Positions 25,137-35,645 of a stretch of DNA of 64,000 nt are shown here, in pieces. The DNA comes from Diphasiastrum complanatum (Eukaryota; Streptophyta; Lycopodiopsida; Lycopodiales; Lycopodiaceae). The notes under the pieces were generated by a model that was not told the DNA's origin, made no database searches, and saw nothing but the letters and a program-made list of their open reading frames with translations. The position numbers and the translations under genes are program-made. Within the stretch, counting starts at the first letter, position 1, and every line of letters starts with the position of its first letter. Where the stretch lies: positions 46,175,906 to 46,239,905 of the forward strand of contig CM055101.1 of assembly GCA_029204225.1 (NCBI GenBank). Direction: 5' to 3'.

Positions 25137-25618
25137 AAAAATCCTAGTATTCGCTGCCCAGATAAACTCCGCTTTCCTCGTGAAAACTGTGGTATTCAAC
25201 ATCACGTGAAGGACTGCCCATCCCGATCTAAGCCAGCCGCTCCTACCAATCAAAACACATCATGCTTGGGTCTTGACTCGGGCACAAACCCACCGCCAAG
25301 CCCCTACACTTGCACCCAGCAAAACTCAACCGCAGGCTGTTCCTCCAAGTAAAGATTCAACCCCGATAGTTTATTCTCACCATCTGAAAAAATTTGGCTG
25401 CATCGTCAGTATCGCCAACAAATCCGCAATGCCGACCAACAATCTTCCTCTTTCCATAAAGTACCTCACAAGCCCTTTGAAAGCAAAACCCTTGAAGGTA
25501 CCGAAGTTTGGGAGATTCACTACAAGCCAATGTCACTCTTCCCTTCCATGTACTCTAGAAGCATGCTGGCCAGTGGAAACAACAGATCCAATCCAATACC
25601 ACCACCACTACTGACGAG

Positions 25619-26338
25619 TTGCATGAAATGCCCTTACATCTAACCAATCCACTTAGCGAACAAGACAACATCAAAATCCCAGCTACACATCATCAATCTC
25701 GTGAAGTTTTAACAGTACTCGATGGAGGTTCCGGGGTTAATATCATTTCCACATCCCTCATGATGGAATGGAATCTGAGAGACAAGCTGGCCAAACCCAC
25801 TTGTCAGCTTCGGATGGCTGATCAAAGTGTAGTCCGACCTACCGGTTTCCTTCTGCACGTGCTGATCAAACTAGGAGGTCTCAAGTTTTCTGTTGATCTC
25901 ATAGTACTTGATATTCCCAATAATGCCTATTCTTATGAATTACTACTTGGTCGTCCGTGGCTCACCAATGCACGAGTCGTTCATGACTGGAGCAAAGGCC
26001 GAGTCACTTTTGGAAATCGTGATAGTTCTGTCACCATTGATTCAACGGGTAAACTCAAACCTGCACGCATCCATGACGAAGGATCCTCAACCACCAACTC
26101 AGTATTTGAGCCATACCAGTTCAGCCACAAAAAAGGTCATTATGTTAAATCTACTAATATCATAAACTGGAGTCACAGTCTAGCTACCATTGATTGTGTG
26201 AATGTCGATTATTGTGTTCAGTATCAGGATAATTGTACCTCTCCACTCCCGATCGATCAGACCAATTACGTGATCTGGATACACCTATCATCAATATCAA
26301 TTTTATTGATATTCTTTCACACCATGATGAGCTGCTAA
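25619..26338 (+). pseudogene. Gypsy retropepsin (aspartic protease) fragment
   Basis: An open frame of 239 codons. The flap-side motif VLDGGSGVNIIS (plant gypsy retropepsins often have DGGSGVNI) sits at about residues 35-46, and ELLLGRPWL at about 107-115 completes the pepsin-like fold. The frame runs on for about 120 residues without a known domain and is then shifted. It is isolated from any polymerase. Confidence 0.8.
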
Positions 26339-26986
26339 ATGTTGCATGGCTACCTACTAATGAATCAGACAATTTATTCGTTGATGACGAGAATGTCTTA
26401 CGGATTCAGAATTGCCAAGAAGATATGAACATTTCTAATATTCAGATCCTCAACTATATGGAGGCACTCCCACTTAGGACCTATCCACAACATGCTTCCA
26501 AGGTGGAACCAGTTGCCAAGGTTGCAATTGAAAAGCCTGAGACAAAATTCTACCATCCCAAATGCCCACACTATCCATGGGATCTCTGTGAGGAGGAGAC
26601 TCTTTCAAATTGAAGACGAGATCCTCCATGACATACCAACTATCCCTCATCCACACACCTCTCCACCATCGAAACCTCAACCACGTGGTCATACTATGAA
26701 AGAGAAAATGAAAAAACCACTTCAAATTCAACCGCCGGATGACCTCACCATTGTTCGGGAAGTTCTTGAGATTGCCTCTAGTCCTACACCAGTCCCCAAA
26801 AATTTCCAAGCGCCATCCCGGCAAGAGAAAGGCAAGGCCCCCCTCAAATCTCTAGCCCATGATGTTCGTGCATACTTTAAGGACTATACGATCGAGGATG
26901 TCATGATCCAATTACCCCAAGCTCAACGTGAGCCAACTGGTAATTCACCCTACGAAGGCCCTGCACAGACCATAACCTTTCTCTGA

Positions 26987-27772
26987 GTGAGCCCAATGAA
27001 ACCAATGAATATCTTGTCCACGTCGGATCTCATCTCAATCGCAAACAACGCGGACGGCTTGAAAAGCTCCTACAAAAATATTGACATGTCAATTGCTGAA
27101 GCTAACCCCTCACCTCCTCTCTCTCCTAAACCCGATCCACAAATTCAACACGAGGTTGCCTCTGAAGCCCCAACCATTCGGCACAGAATCATGCCCCTAG
27201 AACCGAGCATGGAGTTGCATGCCTCTCAGGAGTTTGCCAAAAAATATCCAACAACAAAAGAGCGAGGTGGCTACATACTGTCAGATTTGGACCAGAGTAA
27301 AACACATAAAGAAGCAGTCAAACTCCTGGATCCACAATCTCTCTGGCATCATTAGCTCTCCTTGCAAAGTAAGACCTCAATGGCATGGTATCTCGAAGCT
27401 CCCTCCTACATGCGCATAAATCCTTATTACTATCCAGTAACGAGGGGAGAACCGTTTTCTGCCACCAAGGTCAAGAACAAAATCTTTTGGCCTAAGCTCA
27501 TAGGCGTAGATACCGCCGGCAACTTAGTCAAAGACATGGTCACCAACTACTGAGTATTCTACCAGAAGCACCATGGCAATCCTGATCGCGACGTCAAAAA
27601 TTTTGCGGATAATTGTGGCTTGGTGGCATTTTTGGCAGAACTCAAAGGTTTTTGGGATCGAGGGTTACCCCCAATCGCCCTTGATATCAATAAACCCTTG
27701 CGAACGCAAGACGACCATATCAACATTGCAAGGCTCTATTATCGCGCTACACTCACTTCCGCCCTGCACGTT
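26987..27772 (+). pseudogene. Unrecognised coding-like region at the 3' end of the gypsy relic
   Basis: Open stretches at 26987-27355 (IMPLEPSMELHASQEFAKKYPTT) and 27362-27553 (YYYPVTRGEPFSATKVKNK, FWPKLIGVDTAGNL), continuing in frame after one stop into FWDRGLPPIALDINKPL and INIARLYYRATL. The composition looks like real protein, and the sequence occupies the place where RT should be. I do not recognise a family. The copia insertion interrupts it at 27772; the frame ends soon after the insertion, at about 32285. Confidence 0.45.
27768..27772. repeat. Left target-site duplication (ACGTT) of the nested copia element
   Basis: ACGTT directly precedes the left LTR and recurs at 32264-32268 directly after the right LTR. 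A 5-bp duplication is standard for copia integrase. Confidence 0.92.
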
Positions 27773-28048
27773 ACTTAGAATTTGCTTTGCACAGGAACAC
27801 TGATCATGCTACACAGTAACACAGACAAAAAATCACTCTCCTCAGCAAGCTCACATAGCAACTGTATTTTTTAAAATGAAATTACACTGTACATATAGTT
27901 GTTCACTTAGGCAACCAATGCATGACCCAGGTTGCCGTTGGTGGGACACGTGTCCCGTCGACTTGCCTCGTGGTGAGGCCAACTAATTCTTATCCATTGA
28001 TAGGACCCACAGTACAGTAACACAGTGATTCTAACTTTAATTCTAACT
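27773..28048 (-). repeat. 3' LTR of the nested copia element (276 bp)
   Basis: It matches the copy at 31988-32263 base for base in length, with about 14 differences by eye (about 95% identity, mostly C/T and A/G). On the element's strand it begins AGTTAGAATT and ends AATTCTAAGT, not TG...CA. It is preceded (element strand) by a purine run AAGGGAGAG at 28049-28057, the polypurine tract. A TATA-like ctatatgtacag lies inside. Confidence 0.95.
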
Positions 28049-28101
28049 CTCTCCCTTAAAGTAGAGTCACTTTTTATACAGTCATATACATAGCTTTAAA
28101 G

Positions 28102-30075
28102 TTAACAAACTTTAAGTACAGAAAGCTTTGATCTAAACTTATCAAACTTTTCTCCAGTAAGTGGCTTAGTGAAAATATCAGCTAGTTGTTCTTCTGTGCT
28201 ACAATGAACAACATGAATTTCACGACTCAGCAGCCTCTCACGTATGAAGTGATATTGAATCTCAATGTGTTTAGTTCTTGCATGGAACACTGGATTCTTT
28301 GCTAGCTGAATGCCACTCTGACTGTCACTATGTAAAGTTGTGGGATTTTTCTGCTTCATGCCAATTTCTTCCAAGATTTGTTGCAACCATATAGCTTCTT
28401 GTGCAACACTACACATTGCCTTATACTCTGCTTCTGTGGTGGAAAGAGCAATTGTACTTTGCTTCTTACTAGACCAGAAAAAGCAATTACCACAAAATTG
28501 GAATATATATCCTGTGGTGGATCTACGATCATCATAGTCACCTCCCCAGTCCGCATCCACATAGCCACACAACTCAGGTAAACCATCATGCTTCTTGTAA
28601 ATCAAGCCATACTCTGAAGTGCCTTTCACATAACGCAAAATGCGTTTAGCTGCTTTCCAATGTGTTTCTGTAGGTGCTGCCATAAACTGACTTACAATGC
28701 CAACAACATAGCATATATCTGGTCTAGTTGTGGTAAGGTAAATCAAGCTCCCTACTAACTGTCTATATAGCGTAGCATCAAATGACTGTGATTCATCAAG
28801 CTTAGAAAGCTTTTTACCTGGTTCAATAGGAGTGTTTACTGGTTTGCAATCCTGCAACCTAAACCTGTGCAGCAACTCTTTGACATACTTCACCTGTGTT
28901 AAACCCACTTTATGTCCTTTTTGCCACACTTCTACTCCAAGGCAGTACTGCATCAGGCTGAGATCCGTCATCTCAAATTGTTCCATGAGGTCTTTCTTGA
29001 TCATGTCTATCATCTCTTGATTATTTCCTGTAATAATAAAGTCATCAACATAAAGAGCAATCAAAGCAACCATACCATCAAAGCATAATTCATATAGATT
29101 TGGATCAGAATGTGTTCTCACCATCCCCTTTGAACGAAAGTAGGCATCAATCCTGCTATACCACGCACGTGGTGCTTGTTTAAGACCATAAAGTGCTTTC
29201 TTCAAGCGACATACTTTATTTTCCTGTCCTTTCGTTACAAAGCCTTCAGGTTGATCCATGAACACTTCTTCTTCTAACTCACCATTTAGAAAAGCAGATT
29301 TCACATCCATCTGATGCAAAGGCCAACCAATATGTGATCCTAAAGCAATAAGTAGACGTAGAGTATTCCACTTACAAACCGACGCAAAGGTCTCCTCATA
29401 GTCAATGCCTTTATTTTGTGCGTACCCTTTGATCACCAATCTTGCTTTGTGCTTTGTTATACTTCCATCTGCATGGTACTTAGTCCTGTATACCCATTTG
29501 CAACCAATGGGTTTCTTGCCAACTGGTGGTTCTACTAAGTCCCATGTGCTATGCTTAGCAATTGACTCCATCTCCTCTCCCATGGCCTTGATCCAAATGT
29601 CATCATCCTTCGCTTCACCATAAGTCGAAGGTTCTTTGCTTTGAATAATGCTAGATAAGAAAGCATAATTTGCTTCATACCTTTCAGGTACTATCTTCTC
29701 TCTTGTTGATCTTCGTAGCTCTCCCTGGTTAGATGATCCTGGAAAGTCATCTATGTCGCGGCTCTCCATCAATCTCTCAAACCACTTAGGGAGCTTTCTG
29801 TCAGGTGATTGGCTTCCTGGTGAAAATGTATCCCACAGTACATCCTTCTCCTTGCGTTTGTCACCTGCAATTTCAATCCTTGCCTTGTTCTGCCAGGAAT
29901 TTACGACATTCACTCTTCCAATGGCCCTTTTTACCACAATGGAAGCACTTGCCTTTCTTCTTAGTTTTGCTGGAAGATCCCTCATCCTCCTGAGACTTGG
30001 CAAATTGCTGCTTAGACTTCTTCTTGCCCTTGACCTTGCCTTGTTTTTGGCATGTCGCAAGTGCCTGATCGTCAA
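28102..30075 (-). CDS. Copia reverse transcriptase-RNase H open frame
   Basis: The frame has 657 codons. About the first 70 residues are an out-of-frame reading of the zinc-knuckle region; authentic homology starts with the integrase-RT linker (RRSTREKIVPERY). RT follows: WVYRTKYHADGSI, KARLVIKGYAQ, HQMDVKSAFLNGELEEEV, ALYGLKQAPRAWY and the catalytic YVDD at residues 342-345. RNase H has GYVDADWGGD, STTEAEYKAM and DSQSGIQLAKNPV; the end has STEEQLADIFTKPL. No internal stop, so the enzyme part looks complete. A protease and integrase are absent upstream. Confidence 0.93.
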   Translation of the reverse strand: MTIRHLRHAKNKARSRARRSLSSNLPSLRRMRDLPAKLRRKASASIVVKRAIGRVNVVNSWQNKARIEIAGDKRKEKDVLWDTFSPGSQSPDRKLPKWFERLMESRDIDDFPGSSNQGELRRSTREKIVPERYEANYAFLSSIIQSKEPSTYGEAKDDDIWIKAMGEEMESIAKHSTWDLVEPPVGKKPIGCKWVYRTKYHADGSITKHKARLVIKGYAQNKGIDYEETFASVCKWNTLRLLIALGSHIGWPLHQMDVKSAFLNGELEEEVFMDQPEGFVTKGQENKVCRLKKALYGLKQAPRAWYSRIDAYFRSKGMVRTHSDPNLYELCFDGMVALIALYVDDFIITGNNQEMIDMIKKDLMEQFEMTDLSLMQYCLGVEVWQKGHKVGLTQVKYVKELLHRFRLQDCKPVNTPIEPGKKLSKLDESQSFDATLYRQLVGSLIYLTTTRPDICYVVGIVSQFMAAPTETHWKAAKRILRYVKGTSEYGLIYKKHDGLPELCGYVDADWGGDYDDRRSTTGYIFQFCGNCFFWSSKKQSTIALSTTEAEYKAMCSVAQEAIWLQQILEEIGMKQKNPTTLHSDSQSGIQLAKNPVFHARTKHIEIQYHFIRERLLSREIHVVHCSTEEQLADIFTKPLTGEKFDKFRSKLSVLKVC

Positions 30076-30193
30076 TATTTTGACGTCTAGCTTTCACCAT
30101 TTCTCATCGTTGCTCTTACTGCATCAAGATTCCTGTGAGCTCGTCAAAGGTTGGCAATCTTTCTCTTGATGCTATTCTGCTCACAAACATCTA
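29873..30193 (-). pseudogene. Gag C-terminus with zinc knuckle, interrupted by stops
   Basis: In the same frame as the gag frame upstream but separated by a stop at 30191-30193 and others after it. It encodes MFVSRIASRERLPTF-type gag sequence, a lysine-rich stretch and the knuckle CFHCGKKGHWKSEC. It stops just after LAEQGKD, which is where the RT-linker sequence begins in another frame, marking the internal deletion near 29870. Confidence 0.8.
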
Positions 30194-30676
30194 ATAGGGT
30201 TCTGCAATGCCGCATAATGCATTATGCACCAGCTCCACATCACGTATGCGCTCTCCAATAGAATGCAGTTCATCTATCATTGTCTTGATTCTGGTCATGT
30301 ATGTCTGAATGTGCTCTCCTTGCTCCATGTGGGCACTATTCAACTTTGACTTCAGAAACATGATTCTTGACGGATTTGACGTCTCAAACTGCTCCTTTAG
30401 CACATCCCATGCCTGTCTGGGTGTAATAGCATCACAAATGTGGGTAATGATGTGATCCTTCACTGACAAGTTAATGAAGGTCAAAGTTTTCCTCATCTTT
30501 TTGTCGAACACTTTGATGTCTGCTTCATTTGGCGGCCTTTTCTCATCACCTGTGACGACTTCCCACACATCTTTCTCCATCAGTATGTTTTTCATTTTGA
30601 ATTTCCACAGTGCATAGTTGGAAATCCTGTCCAATTTGCTACTTTCACTCAAAATGGACTCTCCCATGTTTGCCAT
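30191..30676 (-). CDS. Copia Gag (UBN2-type) N-terminal part
   Basis: 161 residues with the copia gag order: SKLDRISNYALWKFKMKNIL (LxxxNYxxWK core), INLSVKDHIITHICDA, AWDVLKEQFET, SRIMFLKSKLNSAHMEQGE and DELHSIGERIRDVELVHNAL. It ends at a stop where family members continue into the knuckle, so it is truncated by a nonsense change. It lies 1.3 kb from its PBS. Confidence 0.88.
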   Translation of the reverse strand: MANMGESILSESSKLDRISNYALWKFKMKNILMEKDVWEVVTGDEKRPPNEADIKVFDKKMRKTLTFINLSVKDHIITHICDAITPRQAWDVLKEQFETSNPSRIMFLKSKLNSAHMEQGEHIQTYMTRIKTMIDELHSIGERIRDVELVHNALCGIAEPY

Positions 30677-30929
30677 CGCAAAACTGCTTGAAACTTCTGC
30701 CTTAGGCTAAGAACAGTATGTCGAGGCCAATAGTGATGTCAGAAGTTGAAAATAATGACCTGCACTTTTTTTCTTACCAAGCCACTCGCCGCTTTTCCAC
30801 CAATTTGAAAGCCAAATCGGCGTCGCCTTCCGAAATGCACTCAGTCGTCAACTCCCAACAACGTGCCCAGTTGAATGGTGAAACTACTTCTGGCGTACTC
30901 CAAACACTTTCTCCGCTGCAGTCACTCTA

Positions 30930-31140
30930 TTTTGCTGTACCGTACTTGCAGGTACAGTCCGGGTGCCCTTCGTTTGGAGGTTATAGCCTTTCGTTTGGGT
31001 CAAAACGGGCAAAGGACCCAAAAATAGGGACTTTTCTAGCTTTTGAACTGTTTCTTCACTTTGAAGAAACTTCACTCTTCACTTGTGAAGAGACCCAACT
31101 CAACTTTTAGTATGAAAATTTTTAATAAAGTTGAAGGCCA
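30930..31140 (-). promoter_or_regulatory. Conserved copia leader block
   Basis: Lies 255-465 bp upstream of the gag ATG on the element strand. It closely resembles 59510-59712 (same distance upstream of the gag of another copia element) and 45855-46055. Shared words include gtacttgcaggtac, gggtgcccttcgtttgg and ggacccaa. The first is a nearly palindromic 14-mer. A role in packaging or dimerisation is a guess. Confidence 0.7.
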
Positions 31141-31975
31141 GAATGCACTTCAATTCTTCAGGGCCCTGTTCAAAGCTCATCCAATGGCTGAACCAAATCT
31201 TGTGGTTCAAATTTCTTTCCCATCACAAATTCTGGACCATCAATTCATTTGACACCTCATCTAAAGGTCCAAAGTACATCTGGGCATCGAACCATACTCC
31301 TGCAGTCGCTATGGCCTTCGGTACACTAAGTTGTTTATCGCGTTGGGCGCGAATAGCCTGCGACCTCCCTGCCTGCGGCCGCGCCTCCCTTCTCTGAAAA
31401 TTATCAGATTAAACTCTCCTGTGGATCGTTTTGAGCACAATCTGAGGCCTGGAGCAGGGTTGCCCTACTGAATCCATGACTGTAGAGTGTTCAGTCAGAA
31501 AATTCCGTGGAGAAACGGTGATTTTAGCTCAACTTGACAAAGTGGCTTTTTTCACCTTTTTATCGCAAATCTGCTAGGTAAACTATCTGGAGACAAATCT
31601 CTGACATAAACCTCAAAATCTCTCCATGGCTGATTGGCAGTGTGATTAGCTTCCTTCCTGTCCTTACGGCATCCAAAACAGTGCACAAACAGCAAAGAAA
31701 TCACCAGTTATGTATAAAAACCGTAACCCCAAGTCCGGTTTCAATTTTCAACTGGCTTCGAAATTGTCAATTTTTCACCAAAATTTTCCCTGTCTGATGC
31801 TATGCACAGGCTAATAATCCCTCTGCTGAGGTTAACAAGCCTCTATAAATTAGAAACCGTGCACCAGTGCTTCTCTTTCTGTCTTCAACCCGCCGTAAAA
31901 CCCCGAATTCTCAGAAGACAGTTCTCCCGAAGCTCTCTTCAACGGTGACACTGTACTGTGTACACTCCCTGTACG

Positions 31976-31987
31976 GCTCTGATACCA
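31976..31987 (-). promoter_or_regulatory. Primer-binding site for initiator tRNA-Met
   Basis: On the element strand TGGTATCAGAGC follows the 5' LTR with no gap. This is the usual plant copia PBS, complementary to the 3' end of initiator tRNA-Met, and it fixes the LTR boundary at 31988. Confidence 0.95.
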
Positions 31988-32263
31988 ACTTAGAATTTGC
32001 TTTGCACGGGAACACAGATCATGCTACACAGTAACACAGATAGAAAATCACTCTCCTTAGCAAGCTCACATAGCAACTGTATTTTTCAAAATGAAATTAC
32101 ACTGTACATATAGTTGTTCACTCAGGCAACTCATGCATGACCCAGGTTGCCGTTGGCGGGACACGTGTCCCGTCGACTTGCCTCGTGGCGAGGCCAACTG
32201 ATCCTTATCCATTGATAGGACCCACAGTATAGTAACACAGTGATTCTAACTTTAATTCTAACT
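31988..32263 (-). repeat. 5' LTR of the nested copia element (276 bp)
   Basis: Pairs with 27773-28048. Ends are AGTTAGAATT (outer) and AATTCTAAGT (next to the PBS). The 5-bp duplication ACGTT follows at 32264-32268. Confidence 0.95.
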
Positions 32264-32489
32264 ACGTTGATATGGTGGAGATTTGAAAAATCCATAACTT
32301 TCTCCAGGGTATGCTCCATTATTACAAACCCATGCCCTGAACAAATTATAGTGGCAAATGATGGAGGGCATCGACACGACAATCTACCACTCCCGACAGC
32401 AACAGTCTCGCCTCCAAGAAGCACAAAAGATCTAGGACGAAAAGGCATCGATTGGTGTGGGACCACCAATCCAATGAAGAGGGGGATAA
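32264..32489 (+). mobile_element. Gypsy relic, right part after the copia insertion
   Basis: It begins with the second ACGTT copy. The frame that arrives at 27772 stops within 25 bases. A second frame stays open to about 32521 (VCSIITNPCPEQIIVANDGG, TKDLGRKGIDWCG) without recognised homology. It ends in a purine-rich run (gaagaggggga, 32476-32486) that could be the polypurine tract before the LTR-like start TGTTAGCAAC. Confidence 0.55.
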
Positions 32490-33250
32490 TGTTAGCAACT
32501 GTGCTAACACAGAGAAAATAAAAAAGAAAGAAATAAAACTCTGTGGCATGTGTTTTGTAAGACCACATATGAGTATCTGTCAATAAACTTCAACCATGGC
32601 ATGTGTTTTGTAAGTCCATGAGTAGAAGCTTAAATAATAATAAAATAGCTTAAACTTAGATTTAGAACTTAGACTTAGGAAACTTAAGATTAGAAATATT
32701 TTATCTTAAGTTTTTCTAAGTTAAGAACTTTGAAGTTCTAAATCCTAAATTAGAAGTTCTAGAAAGGCTAGAAACAGATTAGTCCCATAAGTTAGTAGAC
32801 ACTTATGGAAGACCCTCCTTGCCATAAAAGGAGAGGTATTTGCATTGTAAACAACACTTTGTGATTAAGGCAAAATTACTATTGTGATTATCTTGCATTT
32901 CATTGTGTTCCCATTGGAAGGTGCATAACTTGAGGGAAGGTGCTCGGGCCTCCTCTTGTCTCCTTTCATTGGCCTTTAAGTGGCATGGCTTTAAGTGTTT
33001 ATTGCTTAGTTTAGTCTCAATTCTTATTATCTCCCTTTGGGTGTTACGTAGGATTTAGTAATCTTGCTAGTTGGGTTTACCTTAGCAAGGAATTTAATTG
33101 TTGTCATTAATTAGCTTATTTCTGTTATGGGCACTAGTTGGGAAAGCCTTAGTGTTCTCAAACCTGTTGATTCTTTCCGTATTCTGTTGAAGCTTGTTGT
33201 AGAAACTTAAAAAGTGGACAAATCTCTACATCCTTATACTACACCCGTAA
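32490..33250 (+). repeat. Candidate 3' LTR of the gypsy relic
   Basis: It begins TGTTAGCAAC right after a polypurine-like run, and has a promoter/leader-like middle (ccataaaaggagagg near 32823) and a T/G-rich end. Inside, ggcatgtgttttgtaag occurs twice (32545, 32597), and a cttaagattag/atcttaag inverted pair lies near 32683-32710. No second copy exists in the window, so the right end is only a guess. Confidence 0.4.
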
Positions 33251-33289
33251 GTAGATCTAGCCATCACATAAACTATAAATACTTCCAAC

Positions 33290-33835
33290 AGCCTCTTGTA
33301 GCATTCGGATGCATAATGCCCCTTCTTTCCACAAAAGAAGCATTTTTGCTTTGAGTGGTCCTTTGAGCTTGATGCATCATCCTCTTCTTTGGCCTCCTTT
33401 GGATGCTTCTTCTTCCATTGGTCTTCTTTTTGCCCTTGAATGAGAAATTGGCTTTCTCATTTCCATCCTACAAAGACAATTAACTCATTCTTGCCTTGGT
33501 GTGGAGCATCCTGCACTCTTCAACCACTAATACATTATGAAGTTTTTCTATAGTTGGCAAAGTGTCTTGGATGACAAACTTTGGACCAAATTTGCAAAGT
33601 CATCTCCTAGACCATTAAGGACAATATGTACAAGATCTACATCTTGAATCTTCTCTCCAATGGAAGCCAACTCCCTATTTAGGGACTTGATTTTAAGCAC
33701 ATAATCTTGTGCACTCTCCTCACTTCTTCTCATGCTTTGCAAAATCTGATTTCTAAGCATGAGGACTCTTGAAGTGTTGCTTGATTCATAGATTGATTTT
33801 AAAGAATATGCCAATATATTTAAAATTATTAAAGA
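33290..33835 (-). mobile_element. Copia gag relic
   Basis: On the minus strand: SSNTSRVLMLRNQILQSMRR, QDYVLKIKSLNRELASIGEK and LVHIVLNGLGDDFANLVQS, a copia gag, then a knuckle-coding stretch at about 33300-33350. It belongs to the same gag family as the plus-strand gag at 38857. Only this fragment remains; beyond 33835 the similarity stops abruptly. Confidence 0.8.
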
Positions 33836-34400
33836 GGCTTTTGGACAATTGCATGTAAGAAAATTTCCCATTCCTCGCCCTTTTCAGACAAGATTGGAGA
33901 GAGATGTATTGAATAAGGGTATGCAAAACATCATTGGAATCCCTTTTCACATCAATGAGATTTACAATTCAAAGTCTGGCAATTTGTCATATGATTTTAC
34001 CAACAACTTATTTGTGGATTTGAATCATTTATTGAGATTTATAGTGAGATTCTATTATATTACAAGTGTTAGTATGAGCAAACTTATTCTGGTGGTCAAG
34101 CTAGATGAATCGGAAATTATAAAAGGACAAAAGTTGGAAAGAGTAAGTATTACTCTCATGAATGGAGCATTGAACAATGCAACAAACTCAAGGGATCTCA
34201 ACTTCAGTGTGCAATCAGAAAACAGCATATAGAACATGGGGGTTGTGCTGTCCTTTTTTGCACATAGCCTTCATAGTCCAACTCAGGCACCAAAGTATCT
34301 TCTCCATACAACTTCGGAGACCAAAGTCTTCATTATTCCATACTGCCAAAGCAAGTGATTACATAGAATATATTCAAGTAGCATTTTGTTTTAGGTGTTG
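33836..34400. other. Unassigned stretch between two gag relics
   Basis: One plus-strand frame (33849-34232, 127 codons, VSMSKLILVVKLDESEI) is open but matches nothing I know. It could be part of a transposon or chance. No RNA gene or repeat was seen. Confidence 0.3.
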
Positions 34401-34479
34401 TAATTCCTTTAGTTTAAGTAATTATCTCTTGTTTGTAGTAAGCATTGGAGTATGTCCGATTGGCCCAGGTTTAAAACAT

Positions 34480-35530
34480 GGAAATTAACTTTCTCAACAT
34501 GGCCTTGAAGATCTAGTTCCAATTTCGAAACCATTACATCAAAAACTTTAGTATCTGCACATGATGCAAGCTTAACCACATATCTATGGTCACTTGGCTT
34601 GGTAGGTACCTGGAGTTTCTGCACAATTCGAGAATTAATAAAATTATGAATACTGCCTGAATCAAACAATACATTCACGTCTTTCCCTAACAACTTGCCC
34701 CTTACATGAAACAAATTGTGAGGACCAAAAGATAATGTACTGAATTGACATTCACAAGTACTATCAGCAACATCAATTTTCATTTTACCTGCTGGCAAAT
34801 CAACTGTCGTAAGATTGGATGAAAACTTGTTCTTTAACGGACACTCTTTAGCCATATGGCCCGCCTTGCCACAATTGAAACACAACTCCTATTTGAAGGC
34901 ATATTTGACTAATGACTTAGACTTTTTCTTTGATTTCTTCATTGATTTGGGTTTCTGATAATCCATACTTTCAAGTTCATCAAAAAACTTTTTTGGCTTT
35001 TTTCGTAGTCGGAAAGTTGTTGAGCTTTTTTCTTGCTCCCGTTTCCAAGAAGCTACCACCGTCTGATCGTACGCACGTGCAATCTGAATGGCATCCTCCA
35101 ACAAGTTCAAAGAATTGTGCTTGACATTCATTCTGAAAGTTTGCTGGCAGCAACCCATTCACAAATTGCCACTCTGCGTACTTTTTTGAAAAATGCGACA
35201 CTTTACTCAAAAGATCCATGACCTCTTGGACATAAGTATCCAAGTCACGCGACCCCATTTTAGGCTCTACAAAATGCTATTAAAAATCCCTTTCATCCAC
35301 TGTCATAAATGCTTTCAAGAATACATCCCGAAAAGCATTCCAAGTGATTGGCTTAGGATCAAGGTCTCACCACCACGACATGGCTTTTCCTTCCAAAAAA
35401 ATCAGTACCAAAGAAATTCGCTTCTCTTTAGACACTCCATGCAGACCAAAATAACTGTTCCACCTGTTAATCCAATGATTCCACTACTGTCGACTGCTTA
35501 AACTTTGAGTTCTGAGGACATAACTAAAAT
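34480..35530 (-). mobile_element. Ty3/gypsy gag-protease relic
   Basis: Reading leftwards: gag capsid (EWQFVNGLLPANFQNECQ, EDAIQIARAYDQTV), a lysine-rich stretch, the knuckle CFNCGKAGHMAKEC, then retropepsin (VNVLFDSGSIHNFINSRIV, with the D-S-G triplet intact) up to LDLQGHVEKVNFHVLNLGQSD. RT is absent. Two frameshifts separate the parts. It differs from the gypsy relic at 2010-3530, whose protease has DDG. Confidence 0.82.
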
Positions 35531-35645
35531 AAGAGAGGAAATATGTTACGGCCCTAATGGGAGTTTGAACCATTGGGGGGCTGCCTTAGACGTAGGGGCC
35601 AGACCTAATTTGGATAATAGCTAAGTAGGATCTTAGGCTATGCTT

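Larger units (their letters stand above)
24128..27772 (+). mobile_element. Ty3/gypsy gag-protease relic lacking RT (left part, split by a copia insertion)
   Basis: The relic contains gag (IPRIDAPKYDGESDPVQFLQ and, in another frame, RNYIEHFKRLKVECVDD), a knuckle (CPICSQHHTANECP), a second knuckle-like CGIQHHVKDCP, a retropepsin (VLDGGSGVNIIS, ELLLGRPWL) and a linker that typically precedes RT (EYLVHVGSHLNRKQRGRLEK). After the linker there is no RT, RNase H or integrase; instead there is an unrecognised coding-like stretch up to the insertion point at 27772. Frame changes and stops are frequent. The sequence resumes at 32269. Confidence 0.8.
27773..32263 (-). mobile_element. Nested Ty1/copia element with complete ends and a protease/integrase deletion
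   Basis: A 4.49-kb element flanked by ACGTT duplications. In element order: 5' LTR (31988-32263), tRNA-Met PBS (31976-31987), a 1.3-kb leader, gag (30676 leftwards), a zinc knuckle, then directly the RT-RNase H frame (to 28102), a polypurine tract and the 3' LTR. The protease and integrase coding DNA between the knuckle and the RT linker is gone, so it cannot transpose by itself. All the cis signals are intact and the RT-RNase H frame is open. It inserted into the gypsy relic. Confidence 0.93.

Noticed and set aside
29405-30169. Plus-strand ORFs opposite the nested copia RT
   Set aside because: Shadows of the well-supported minus-strand RT-RNase H and gag frames.
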